Shown here piece after piece: positions 51,337 to 59,707 of a stretch of 64,000 nt of DNA. The notes below the pieces were generated by a model that saw only the letters and a list, made by a program, of their open reading frames with translations, made no database searches and had not been told where the DNA came from. The position numbers and the translations under genes are program-made. Source of the DNA: Caldilineaceae bacterium (GTDB taxonomy: Bacteria > Chloroflexota > Anaerolineae > Caldilineales > Caldilineaceae); contig JAPKMW010000028.1 in NCBI GenBank assembly GCA_026645575.1, positions 1-64,000 of the forward strand, in the 5' to 3' direction. How positions within the stretch are numbered: the stretch's first letter is position 1; each line of letters starts with the position of its first letter.

Positions 51337-52773
51337 GTGGCTGAAAAGCTGGTGGCGCGTAGCGTCGATTTTAACGAATGGTATAACACCCTGGTGTTGG
51401 CTGCCGATCTGGCCGACTATGGCCCGGCGCGCGGGACGATGATTGTCAAGCCCTATGGCTGGGCGCTCTGGGAGAATATCCAGGGTGCGCTCGACCGGCG
51501 CTTCAAGGCGACCGGCCATAGCAACGCCGGCTTCCCCATGTTCATCCCGCACAGCTTTCTGCAACGGGAGGCCAAACATGTCGAGGGCTTCTCACCGGAA
51601 CTGGCATTGGTGACCCATGCCGGCGGGGAAAAGCTGGAAGAACCGCTGGTCGTGCGTCCCACCTCGGAGACGCTGATCGGTCATGCCTTTGCCAAGTGGG
51701 TACGCAGCTATCGCGACCTACCGATCTTGCTCAACTTGTGGAACAGTGTGGTGCGCTGGGAGTTGCGCACCAAACTCTTCCTGCGCACCACCGAGTTTTA
51801 TTGGCAGGAAGGTCATACCGCCCACGCCACCTGGGCTGAAGCCGACTTTGAGACGCGCCAGATGCTCGATGTCTATACCGATTTTGCTGTCAACGAAGCG
51901 GCTATCCCCGTCATCCCCGGCGAAAAGTCCGAGGGCGAACGCTTTGCCGGCGCCGACCAGACCCTTTGTATCGAAGCGATGATGGGCGATGGACGCGCCC
52001 TGCAATCCGGCACGTCGCACAACTTGGGTCAGAACTTTGCCAAGGCGTTTGAAATTCAATATCTCGACCCCAACAATGTGTTGCAACATGTCTGGACCAC
52101 TTCGTGGGGTCTCAGCACCCGCTTTATCGGCGCCATCATCATGACCCACGGCGACGACAACGGCTTGATCCTGCCCCCGCGCCTGGCGCCCTATCAGGTG
52201 GTCATGGTGCCGATCTACAAGAAGGAAGAAGAAAAGAGCGCCGTCCTCGCCGCTGTGCAGCGGATGCAGGCTGAGCTTGTCGAAGCCGGGGTGCGGGTCA
52301 AGGTCGATGATCGCGACAACTTGACGCCTGGTTTCAAATACAATGACTGGGAGTTGCGCGGCGTACCGTTGCGCATGGAGATCGGCCCGCGCGATGTGGC
52401 GAACAATGTCGTCATGCTGGCTCGTCGTGACATCCCCGGTCGCGACGGCAAGCAGTCGGTCAGTCAGGAGGGCATTGCCCAGACCATTGGTGCGCAACTA
52501 AAAACCATCCAAGCCGACATGCTTGCCAAAGCGACCAAGTTCCGCGACGACAATACCTTTGAAGCCAAGAATTACGACGAATTCAAAGAGATGGTGCAAA
52601 AGGGCTTTGTACGCGCCTGGTGGGCCGGTAGCAACGCCGATGAAAAACAGGTGCAACAAGAGACCAAAGCCACCCACCGCTGCTACCCATTGGATCAACC
52701 GAGGGGCGAAGGGATCTGTTTCTACACCGGCAAACGAGCGACGCGACAGGCAATCTTTGCGCGGGCTTATTAA
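51337..52773 (+). CDS. proS: Prolyl-tRNA synthetase, archaeal/eukaryotic type (ProS type 3)
   Basis: A 478-residue class II synthetase of the compact archaeal/eukaryotic-like form: VRSVDFNEWYNTLVLAADLADYGPARGTMIVKPYGWALWE at the start (motif 1 region), RPTSETLIGHAFAKWVRSYRDLP, motif 2 RTKLFLRTTEFYWQEGHTAHAT, motif 3 HGDDNGLILPPRLAPYQVV, then the anticodon domain and the additional C-terminal zinc-like domain ending AY (as type 3 enzymes do). It lacks the editing insertion of the bacterial enzyme. It starts at GTG 51337 with GAGGGAG upstream. Confidence 0.95.
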   Translation: MAEKLVARSVDFNEWYNTLVLAADLADYGPARGTMIVKPYGWALWENIQGALDRRFKATGHSNAGFPMFIPHSFLQREAKHVEGFSPELALVTHAGGEKLEEPLVVRPTSETLIGHAFAKWVRSYRDLPILLNLWNSVVRWELRTKLFLRTTEFYWQEGHTAHATWAEADFETRQMLDVYTDFAVNEAAIPVIPGEKSEGERFAGADQTLCIEAMMGDGRALQSGTSHNLGQNFAKAFEIQYLDPNNVLQHVWTTSWGLSTRFIGAIIMTHGDDNGLILPPRLAPYQVVMVPIYKKEEEKSAVLAAVQRMQAELVEAGVRVKVDDRDNLTPGFKYNDWELRGVPLRMEIGPRDVANNVVMLARRDIPGRDGKQSVSQEGIAQTIGAQLKTIQADMLAKATKFRDDNTFEAKNYDEFKEMVQKGFVRAWWAGSNADEKQVQQETKATHRCYPLDQPRGEGICFYTGKRATRQAIFARAY

Positions 52774-52777
52774 AAGA

Positions 52778-54160
52778 ATGAATTCCGTGACGCAACCCAA
52801 TTTCCCTTACTACAACACCGTCGATCAGATCTATCACGCCGAATGGTCGATCCCCAAGCTGGCGCGGCTGGAATTGCTGCGCCACTCTATCGCCGCCCTC
52901 TGGCCCGACGGCCACCCGACCCGCTTGATTCACATTGCCGGCACCAGCGGCAAAGGCTCCACTTCCCGCTTCTTAGAGGTGGGACTGGGTTGTGTCGGCA
53001 AGGCGGGGGCATACATGAGTCCTCATCTTTTTGATTATCGCGAACGCATTAGCATTAGCGGCGACTTTGTCAGCCAGGCGGATATTCACTGGGCATGGGA
53101 AGAAAAGATCAAACCCTATTGTCTGCGCATGACGCTGCACAACCCGCACCAGGTACATACCTTTTTGGAAGTTTCGCTCCTGGTTGCCCTGGCGATCTAT
53201 GAAAAGCATGGTGTCGAGTGGGCCGCCATTGAGACAAGCGTCGGCGGGCGCTATGACCATACCCGCGCGTTGGATGCCGTCGCCGCCGTGTTGACCAACG
53301 TGGGCACCGATCATGCCAACATCCTGGGCAAGGAACAGTGGCAACGCACGCTTGACAAAGCCGGCATTGCCCGACCGGGCGTCCCCTTTTTTACCAGTGA
53401 TCACAATCCCGAAAATGCGCCGATTATTGCGTCCGTCTGCCAAAGCGTCAGGGCGGAGTTACATTGGGTGGATGAACAGGCGGTCAATGGGTTGGTGCAG
53501 GCGCTCGAACAGCATCAACTCACGGTGGCGGCGGAATCGTTGCTCAAGGCAACCTATCAGAAGTGGAATGCGGCGTTGGCGTCTGCCGTCATTCGCCATC
53601 TTTGCCCAGATGTCGATGAGCGGCGGGTATTGGAAGCTTTTTGTGGGGCGCGTCTGTTGGGCCGTTTCTGGCCGGTGGCGGAAAATGTGTACGCCGATAT
53701 TGCCCATAACGTCGAGAAGATCAGCGCCCTGGCTGATGAATTGCAAGATCACTTTGGCGAACGGGGCAAAATTTTAGTGGTCGGCATGTCGGGCAAACGA
53801 ACGCCGGGGAAGGTTTTTGCCGCGCTGGCCAAAGTTGCCAAGCTGATCATCGTGACTGGAGCGTCGTTCAAAGGGCAGGACCCCGGCAAGGTGCAAGGAG
53901 AACTGGCCGCAGTGACGGGCAGCATCCCCGTTCTGGTCATTAACGACCCACGTCAGGCGTTGGCCATGGCCCAATCCATGCAGCGCGGCGATGACATCAT
54001 TATGCTCACCGGCTCGACCTACATGATCGAACAGGCGCTCAACCCCGACCCCTACCTGCGCACCCTCAGTAATACCTTTGGCTGGCGCACCCAAGTCGAT
54101 ACGGAAGCGAGCGGGACGGTGCAACTGACGTTGCCACCACCGCCGCCGCCATTGCGGTAA
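52778..54160 (+). CDS. folC: Folylpolyglutamate synthase / dihydrofolate synthase family (Mur ligase)
   Basis: A 460-residue Mur-ligase-family protein. The ATP loop is HIAGTSGKGSTSRFLE near residue 52, with MSPHLFDYRERI, FLEVSLLVALAIYEKHGVEWAAIETSVGGRYDHT (metal-binding region) and VLTNVGTDHANILG. It adds glutamate to folates or makes dihydrofolate from dihydropteroate; a wider role is possible since the N-terminus and lengths vary from typical FolC. The ATG at 52778 lies four bases after the ProRS stop, so they are one transcript. The C-terminus ends in a Pro run. Confidence 0.85.
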   Translation: MNSVTQPNFPYYNTVDQIYHAEWSIPKLARLELLRHSIAALWPDGHPTRLIHIAGTSGKGSTSRFLEVGLGCVGKAGAYMSPHLFDYRERISISGDFVSQADIHWAWEEKIKPYCLRMTLHNPHQVHTFLEVSLLVALAIYEKHGVEWAAIETSVGGRYDHTRALDAVAAVLTNVGTDHANILGKEQWQRTLDKAGIARPGVPFFTSDHNPENAPIIASVCQSVRAELHWVDEQAVNGLVQALEQHQLTVAAESLLKATYQKWNAALASAVIRHLCPDVDERRVLEAFCGARLLGRFWPVAENVYADIAHNVEKISALADELQDHFGERGKILVVGMSGKRTPGKVFAALAKVAKLIIVTGASFKGQDPGKVQGELAAVTGSIPVLVINDPRQALAMAQSMQRGDDIIMLTGSTYMIEQALNPDPYLRTLSNTFGWRTQVDTEASGTVQLTLPPPPPPLR

Positions 54161-54199
54161 AAAGAAGGCCGACTTTTGGCAAAAGTCGGCCTTCTTTTT
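54159..54199. terminator. Intrinsic terminator after folC
   Basis: A perfect 19-base stem joins 54159-54177 to 54181-54199 (A5-GAAGGCCGACTTTT) with loop GGC and T5 at the end. The left arm includes the folC stop codon. Flanking A and T runs make it bidirectional. Confidence 0.95.
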
Positions 54200-54204
54200 A
54201 CCTG

Positions 54205-54471
54205 CTACTCCTGCGCCGCCGTCAACGGGTCGGGAACCCGTGTCACCGGCGCCACTGTTTCCAGTTCAGCTTCAATCTGGTCGGCGTCACCAACCACCAC
54301 AATGCCGACACCTAGGATGCGCGCCAACACTTCCAGGGCATAGTAGTCATCATCGGCGCGCTAGGGAATACGATAGGCGACAAAGGTGGCCGGTACTTGG
54401 GCGAGCGGATCGGTCACGGTGATCGCCTGGCTCGCTTCTTGTAGTGTAAAGGTGTGTTGCGAAGGCGCATA
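54205..54471 (-). pseudogene. Decayed M16 (insulinase-like) peptidase remnant
   Basis: Reading the minus strand from about 54471 gives TFTLQEASQAITVTDPLAQV then PATFVAYRIP, an in-frame TAG at 54361-54363, then RADDDYYALEVLARILG, and directly GIVVVGDADQIEAELETVAP ... AAQE to a stop at 54205. These are the linker, the DYYALEVLARILG helix and the C-terminal IVVVGDADQI strand of M16 zinc-peptidase family proteins. The stretch between them (about 170-200 residues in intact proteins) is deleted and no N-terminal domain is found upstream. It is therefore a multiply broken remnant. Confidence 0.78.
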
Positions 54472-54676
54472 GCAAGGTCTCCTTTGTCTCTACGCACGCC
54501 TGGGCACTGTGCCGATACGCGCTATCGTGCATAGCCAGGCAACTCAAGTTGTGATAGTCACCTGTATTGAACCCTGACAAAGGAGGGTGGGCTATGGGTT
54601 CATTCACAAAAAGGGGACATAGAGGAAAGGTATGTCTTGCCTATGTTAGGTCCGCTAATCAGCGCAAAATCTATCG

Positions 54677-54973
54677 TCAATCGGCGGCGAGGACGGCTTG
54701 CTGGGTTAGTTCGCGTTTTGCTTGCAGGAAAGCGCCTTCCTCTAATTCAACCCGTTCCTCAATAATGCGCGTCAGCCAAGCTTCCACGCTTCTTTCTCGA
54801 TGCAACTTTGCAAGAAATGCGGCCCGTTCGGCAAGATTCGGCGGGATCTGCAAAGAAGAAGCGCTGGTTTTCTGGACTTCAATTGGTTCTTCCCACGCCT
54901 GATCATCATCGACGTCGTCAATGACTAACGCATCGATTTCGGCTTCGGTTAGGGTTGTATGAGCAGAATTCAT
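54677..54973 (-). CDS. Probable antitoxin of a BrnT-like module
   Basis: A 98-residue protein. The N-terminal half is acidic (TEAEIDALVIDDVDDDQAWEE); from about residue 40 it reads SLQIPPNLAERAAFLAKLHRERSVEAWLTRIIEERVELEEGAF, the form of ribbon-helix-helix-type antitoxin C-termini. ATG 54973 lies one base past the stop of the toxin-like gene, so both are coupled, toxin first, as in BrnT/BrnA. It would neutralise the toxin and repress their promoter; this is inference from layout. Confidence 0.65.
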   Translation of the reverse strand: MNSAHTTLTEAEIDALVIDDVDDDQAWEEPIEVQKTSASSLQIPPNLAERAAFLAKLHRERSVEAWLTRIIEERVELEEGAFLQAKRELTQQAVLAAD

Positions 54974-54974
54974 G

Positions 54975-55250
54975 TTATTGATCCAAGGGCCATCCAGTAA
55001 TAATTCTTACTACACTACGCGGTTTGAGTTGAAAAATGAGTTTGAGTCTACGCCCACCAATTATTCTGCCGATTAACTGGTAACGATCCTGGTATCGCTT
55101 GTTGCGACGTACTTCAAAATCGTTATAAAAGCATTGGATTGCTTCATCAATAGTGATGTGATAGACAGCAAGCTTATCATTCTCAAAGTCGTACTCGAAA
55201 TCTGCTGGAACAAAGTGGCTCCAATTGACCATTACCTGCTCACCATTCAT
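54975..55250 (-). CDS. Probable BrnT-like toxin
   Basis: A 91-residue basic protein: FEYDFENDKLAVYHITIDEAIQCFYNDFEVRRN, RYQLIGRIIGGRRLKLIFQLKPRSVVRIITGWPL. The sequence follows the BrnT plan (an opening F-x-W/Y-D segment, a helix with EA/EC, then a strand with GR..G, an F-x-x-K/R strand and a terminal RIIT/RVIS strand), where BrnT is a RelE-like ribonuclease. Some BrnT residues are missing (no N-x-x-K-H), so it may be an offshoot family. The antitoxin-like gene follows immediately. Confidence 0.6.
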   Translation of the reverse strand: MNGEQVMVNWSHFVPADFEYDFENDKLAVYHITIDEAIQCFYNDFEVRRNKRYQDRYQLIGRIIGGRRLKLIFQLKPRSVVRIITGWPLDQ

Positions 55251-55396
55251 GCTGTTTCAAGGGTTAAGTTGATTGAGCCGATTATACAGGATACCTAAGT
55301 TCCTTCTTTTTCGCAAAATACTTCATACATCGACAATGTTTCATACATTGTGTAAGATTAAATTATGAGCAATGCCCCCTAATGACGAAAGACAAG

Positions 55397-55966
55397 TTAA
55401 TTCGTGGGTATACCCACGGATGGGCGGCCTAACGTTACCGTATTCGTAATCCAAATCATTCCTTCACGGATCGAGACCGGAAATTCATCCAGGTTGCGCG
55501 GTGATGGACCGGAAAGGTAGGAACCGTCAAGCCGAAACTCAGAACCATCACAATAAGTCTTAAAGATTTTTGTTGTCCAGCGCCACTTGACTGGACAACC
55601 ACTTTGGGGCGACCGGCCCAGAAACACTTTTGGTACAGCGCTACCGGGCTGGACAGCGATGTAGACATCGGTGGGGAAAATGGTTTCAGTACTCGTGATA
55701 TCGGTGGCGCTACCGGGTGTTTGATATTGAATCAAGGTCAGGGGATAACCGGTTGTAGAGAGTGGAACCGTTAACTGGAACACCCCATCGCGCAAGTCTT
55801 CCAGGCGATTCACCGGAAAAATGGGAACGGCTTGAATGAAAGGTCGAGAGGTAGTTGGCTGCGGAGACTGCTCATTGATGACAAACCAAGCGCAGGCAGT
55901 CACAAACAGCGCACAAAACAACATAAGCAAAGTTTTGGTTTGCATCTTTACCCACGACTTCTTCAT
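55397..55966 (-). CDS. Rieske-like lipoprotein lacking the cluster ligands
   Basis: A 189-residue protein with an N-terminal hydrophobic helix and lipobox-like VTAC (Cys25). From about residue 65 it follows the Rieske fold: SGCPVKW (121-128), then TYCDGSEFRLDG (137-148) and GPSPRNLDEFPV. Compared with CTHLGCPV and CPCHGS of bc1/b6f Rieske proteins, the ligand positions are Ser119, Gln121, Thr137 and Asp140, so all four cluster ligands are gone, while both disulfide cysteines (Cys124, Cys139) are kept. It would be a cluster-free, extracytoplasmic domain. The ATG overlaps the SARP stop. Confidence 0.72.
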   Translation of the reverse strand: MKKSWVKMQTKTLLMLFCALFVTACAWFVINEQSPQPTTSRPFIQAVPIFPVNRLEDLRDGVFQLTVPLSTTGYPLTLIQYQTPGSATDITSTETIFPTDVYIAVQPGSAVPKVFLGRSPQSGCPVKWRWTTKIFKTYCDGSEFRLDGSYLSGPSPRNLDEFPVSIREGMIWITNTVTLGRPSVGIPTN

Positions 55967-58900
55967 ACAGCCGCCAAGCGATCAGCCTCCGCCAGTAACT
56001 CTTTGTACCCATCCTCAGCCGCAATCTGGCGGGCTTGGACAAGTTGACTATGCGCAGACTCCGGCGGCAACAACGGCGCGACCCATAGCCGAATCTGTGC
56101 CACCGAAAAGCGAATGTTGAGCGCTTCCATCTGTTCCAAGGCAGATAGGAGGAACCGACGGGCTTGCTCATTGTCACCCCGCGCTTGGGCGACTAGCCCC
56201 AAGTTGGCGGTAAGGCCGGCAACGCGTTCGGCGGCGGCAAATTGTTGGGCCAGGGTCAATCCTTCTTGGAAGGATTGTTCTGCCTTATCGAGCGCATGAT
56301 GCGCCAGCGCAATTTCACCCAGCGTCGAGTAGAGGTAGGGCAGGGCGGCAAGCGCGCCTTTTTCTTGCGCCAGCGTCAGGCCGCGGTGGGCATAGTCGGC
56401 GGCGGTGGGGTCGCCTTGCAAGTGAAGGTGATAGGCCAGGTTGTTACAGGCCAGAATGTGGACGCGCAGTTCGCGCTCGCTCCCCATTGCCTGACTGACG
56501 GCGAAAGCAGCCCGAAAATAGGCCACCGCTGTTGGCAAGTCACCACGGCGGGCGGCAATGTTACCCAACTCAAACTTGACATCCCCCAGTGTCACCACCC
56601 CTTTGACCGCTGCCAATGGGGATTGATTGAGGAGGGTTTCCGCCTTTTGCAGGTGGCGCACGGCCTCATCTAGATCACTCCCCATCTGGGCCAGGGCAAT
56701 GCCGCGAAAATATTCAACAAAGCACACTGCCTCGGCGCGGCCATGTCCATTCACCTGCGCGGCCAGATTCAAAAGTTCGCCATACCGGGTGCCGAGCATC
56801 AACGCTTCGATCAGGTCAGCATAGAGCAACTCCTCATCCAGTGGATTGCGACTGCGCTCCTTCAAGCGCAACGCCAAGCGCAGGGCGTCGGCGGCGCGAC
56901 CGTTTTGCCCGGCATGAAGGGCCGCTTGCCCCAGCGCGGCTAAGATCCGTTGGTGTTGCGACTGATCGGTAAAGGCCGCCGCTGCGGCTGCCGCTTGTTC
57001 GTAAAAGACAATCGCCTCGCGCCAGGCCGCCAGTTTCGCCGCTCCTTGCCCAGCGAGAAAGGCGTATTGGGCCACCCGTTCCGGTTGATGACCCTCGGCA
57101 AAGTGATAGGCCAATAGACCAGCCACGCTTTCGATGCGCTGGTGGTAGAGTTCTTCCATCGCCTCGCCTACGCGCCGGTGTAAGAGCCGGTGGCGCGGTT
57201 CACCCATCTCCTGGTAGGCCACTTCCAGCGTCAACTGATGATCAAACTGATAGCGCAACCCCGTCAACGGTTGGATCAACCCCGCCGTTTGTAACTCATC
57301 AAGACTGTTGAGAACCGCCGCATCGGAGAGGGCCACGGTGCGCGCCACTGTTTCGATCTCAAATTCGCGCCCGATGACCGAGGCGGCATTCAACACTTGC
57401 CGACCGGCTTCGGAGAGACGCGCCAGGCGCGCCCGGATCAAGGCATAGACGGTCTGCGGTACCACTTGGGTGGCCGATGCGGCGGTTAAATTCGTCCGCC
57501 CATCGGGGAGCAGTAACTGCTGATCACGTGCATAGTAGAGCAGCTCGATCAAAATAAAAGGGTTGCCCTCAGAGAGTTCGGTCAACCAGGCGGCTAAAGC
57601 CTGCGGCTCTTGGCTGGTGATTTGTTGGGCCAACTGCACAATATCGGTGGTGGTCAGCCGTTGGAGAGGGAAACGCTGTAACCGCCCCTCGCGCAGCAAG
57701 GCCTCCAGCAGCAAAGCCAGCGGCGCCGGTGCGCTAACGCAGCGCGCCGTGGCGACAAAGGTGATCGCCGCTCCTTGTTGCGCCGCTTTGCGGAGTAGAT
57801 ACCCCAGCAAGCTAATGGTCGAAGCGTCGGCCCAGTGCAGGTCGTCAAAGGCCAGCACCAGCGGGCGTTGACGGGCCAATGCCAGCAGAAACTGGCTGAT
57901 CCCTTCCCACAAGCGCAATTCATCGACGGCGGGTGTACTGGGCGCCGAGGCTGCGCGCTCATCAGCCAGTTCCGGCAGAAGGCGCGCTACCTCGGTGCGC
58001 CAGAGCGGGTTCAAGTGCAGATCGCGCAGCAGTTTGGGCCACTGGGGTTGGGTAAAGAGGGTGCGCAACGCTTCCAGCAGTGGTTGATAGGGTAGCGTCG
58101 CCTCTAGTTCACGCGCCTGCCCCAACAGCACAAGCGGGGCATCGCTCTCCTGGCGTTTTTCGATAAACTCATCCAACAGGCGCGACTTGCCGATCCCGCT
58201 TTCACCTTCAATCAGCAGTAGATGATGCGCGGTTGCCAGTTCGGTTAAACGGTGTAATTCCCGCTGCCGTCCAACAAAGGGGAGCGCCGGCACGCCTTGA
58301 CGCGCCAATGAAATCGCTACCGGTGTTGTTCGGGGAGCGAAGAGGGGTAGCGCCACGGCTTCCCCAACAGCCGGCGCGCTATCCGGGACACCCCTGACAA
58401 CGGTTGCTGCATTGCTATTGACAACCGGCGCAGGTAGCGTATCCGTGATGATAGCATCGTAGAGCGCTTGGGTTTCCGCCATTGGCGGCACGCCCATCTC
58501 CTCGGCCAGCAAGGTGCGCAACGTTTCATAGCGGCGGATGGCGCCGGCGCGATCTCCGGCCAGGTATTGCAGACGCAAGGCATCGCGCTGCACATCTTCT
58601 TGTAATGGTTCTAGCGCCAGGGCCTGATCCAGGGCATCGAGCGCTGCGCGGTAGGCGTGCTGCGCTTCGTAAAGACGACTGAGACGGGTATAACCACTGA
58701 GGGCCAACCGCTGGTAGCGGGTGCGTTCGACGGCGGCCCAGTCATCAAATTCGGGAAGATCAGGCAGGGTAAAGTCGTGCAGGAAATCGCCACCGTATAG
58801 GGCCAACGTGGCTTGAAGCGCCGACAGGCTGGCATTGGGGTGGGTAAGTTGCGTGACAAAGGCGCGTGCATCGACACTCACCGCAGGCGCCAACGCAATG

Positions 58901-59148
58901 GTGTCATCCTCCACCTGGACCCGATCGCCCAGAATTTTACGCAGGCCATAGAGGGTGCTACGAAAATTCTGTTGTGCGCCCTGCCGGTCGGCGTCGGGCC
59001 AGAAGAAGGCCAGCAGGTGGTCGCGCGCCACAGAAGTTGGATGGGCGGCCAGGTAATAGAGCAAGGCCCGGCTTTTGCGCCGGGCGATGGGTACAGGTTG
59101 GTCAGCGTCAAGGATCTGGGGCGCGCCCAGCAAGCGAATCGATAGCAT
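55963..59148 (-). CDS. SARP/BTAD-type transcriptional regulator with AAA ATPase and TPR
   Basis: A 1061-residue regulator. The first ~240 residues are an OmpR-like DNA-binding and BTAD domain (SIRLLGAPQILDADQPVPI, SRALLYYLAAHPTSVARDHLLAFFW, and ALALEPLQEDVQRDALRLQYLAGDRAGAIRRYE). A STAND-type ATPase follows: PFVGRQRELHRL, Walker A EGESGIGKSRLLDE near 320, and LVLAFDDLHWADAS. The rest, from about 640, is TPR helices. It should sense a ligand or protein and activate genes by oligomerising. ATG 59148 is supported by a near-leaderless promoter. The stop overlaps the next ATG (ATGA). Confidence 0.94.
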   Translation of the reverse strand: MLSIRLLGAPQILDADQPVPIARRKSRALLYYLAAHPTSVARDHLLAFFWPDADRQGAQQNFRSTLYGLRKILGDRVQVEDDTIALAPAVSVDARAFVTQLTHPNASLSALQATLALYGGDFLHDFTLPDLPEFDDWAAVERTRYQRLALSGYTRLSRLYEAQHAYRAALDALDQALALEPLQEDVQRDALRLQYLAGDRAGAIRRYETLRTLLAEEMGVPPMAETQALYDAIITDTLPAPVVNSNAATVVRGVPDSAPAVGEAVALPLFAPRTTPVAISLARQGVPALPFVGRQRELHRLTELATAHHLLLIEGESGIGKSRLLDEFIEKRQESDAPLVLLGQARELEATLPYQPLLEALRTLFTQPQWPKLLRDLHLNPLWRTEVARLLPELADERAASAPSTPAVDELRLWEGISQFLLALARQRPLVLAFDDLHWADASTISLLGYLLRKAAQQGAAITFVATARCVSAPAPLALLLEALLREGRLQRFPLQRLTTTDIVQLAQQITSQEPQALAAWLTELSEGNPFILIELLYYARDQQLLLPDGRTNLTAASATQVVPQTVYALIRARLARLSEAGRQVLNAASVIGREFEIETVARTVALSDAAVLNSLDELQTAGLIQPLTGLRYQFDHQLTLEVAYQEMGEPRHRLLHRRVGEAMEELYHQRIESVAGLLAYHFAEGHQPERVAQYAFLAGQGAAKLAAWREAIVFYEQAAAAAAAFTDQSQHQRILAALGQAALHAGQNGRAADALRLALRLKERSRNPLDEELLYADLIEALMLGTRYGELLNLAAQVNGHGRAEAVCFVEYFRGIALAQMGSDLDEAVRHLQKAETLLNQSPLAAVKGVVTLGDVKFELGNIAARRGDLPTAVAYFRAAFAVSQAMGSERELRVHILACNNLAYHLHLQGDPTAADYAHRGLTLAQEKGALAALPYLYSTLGEIALAHHALDKAEQSFQEGLTLAQQFAAAERVAGLTANLGLVAQARGDNEQARRFLLSALEQMEALNIRFSVAQIRLWVAPLLPPESAHSQLVQARQIAAEDGYKELLAEADRLAAV

Positions 59149-59155
59149 GGCTGCT

Positions 59156-59184
59156 ATTATAGCTGATGGAGAGAAAAACAACAA
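59156..59184 (-). promoter_or_regulatory. Minus-strand promoter, near-leaderless SARP transcript
   Basis: On the minus strand TATAAT sits at 59161-59156 and TTGTTG at 59184-59179 with a 17-base spacer. Transcription would begin about 7 bases on, practically at the ATG of 59148. No ribosome site precedes that ATG, in agreement with a leaderless mRNA. Confidence 0.6.
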
Positions 59185-59269
59185 CGGATTTGGGTGGTAA
59201 CGGATTACAACAGCGGAGGATGATAGCAGCGGATGATGACATAGGGCGGGCAGACTGATTTTTCTTCAT

Positions 59270-59299
59270 TTGACAGGCAAGCTACTCGAATTTTATAAT
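59270..59299 (+). promoter_or_regulatory. Consensus sigma-70 promoter before the 59342 gene
   Basis: TTGACA at 59270-59275, an 18-base spacer, and TATAAT at 59294-59299. The start point should be near 59306, with a leader of about 36 bases. It is divergent from the SARP promoter, so the 194-base gap controls both. Confidence 0.85.
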
Positions 59300-59341
59300 A
59301 CTGCTGGCTGTGCTGAAGCGTGATGGTTATTTTCAAAAAAC

Positions 59342-59707
59342 ATGAATACATTTTCACTGTCACCAAAATTTCAATCGGAACAATTGCCACTTGTACTCGA
59401 TGTTCAGGTGAGTACAACGCTCAATATATCGGCGGAAGATGCGCGTCTTTATGTCAATCGTCAAGTTATCCCTCGTCTTGGCACCGGTTTGGTTGCTCGC
59501 ACACCAGACCTTAGCATTGCCAACACCCAAATTAGTTGGCGCGTTCCCATTGAATTATCGCTTCCTCATCTGGGCAATTTGGGTGAAGTTGGCGCTGTCC
59601 AGGTTGATGCGCGCTCTGGCGAGATTGCTTTTTCAGCGGAAGAGCAAGAGCGGCTCATTACCCATGCCCGACGGCTCTACCGCGGCGCCACATTATCAAC
59701 AGAGTAA
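59342..59707 (+). CDS. Hypothetical protein, C39-peptidase partner
   Basis: A 121-residue protein: LDVQVSTTLNISAEDARLYV near residue 18, PRLGTGLVARTPDLSIANTQISWRVPIELSLPHLG, GEVGAVQVDARSGEIAFSAEE, and a basic C-terminal helix. The WRVPIELSLP...GAVQVDARSGEI part recalls PepSY-like strands. No signal peptide. It has a consensus promoter and no clear ribosome site. Its 3' end overlaps the C39-like gene by 44 bases, so the two are bound in translation. The function is unknown; it may be the inhibitor or the target of the peptidase. Confidence 0.6.
   Translation: MNTFSLSPKFQSEQLPLVLDVQVSTTLNISAEDARLYVNRQVIPRLGTGLVARTPDLSIANTQISWRVPIELSLPHLGNLGEVGAVQVDARSGEIAFSAEEQERLITHARRLYRGATLSTE

Noticed and set aside
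54567..54902. Plus-strand 111-codon frame starting after GGAGGG
   Set aside because: Most of it is antisense to the antitoxin-like gene; the peptide is Ser/Arg-rich with no family pattern.
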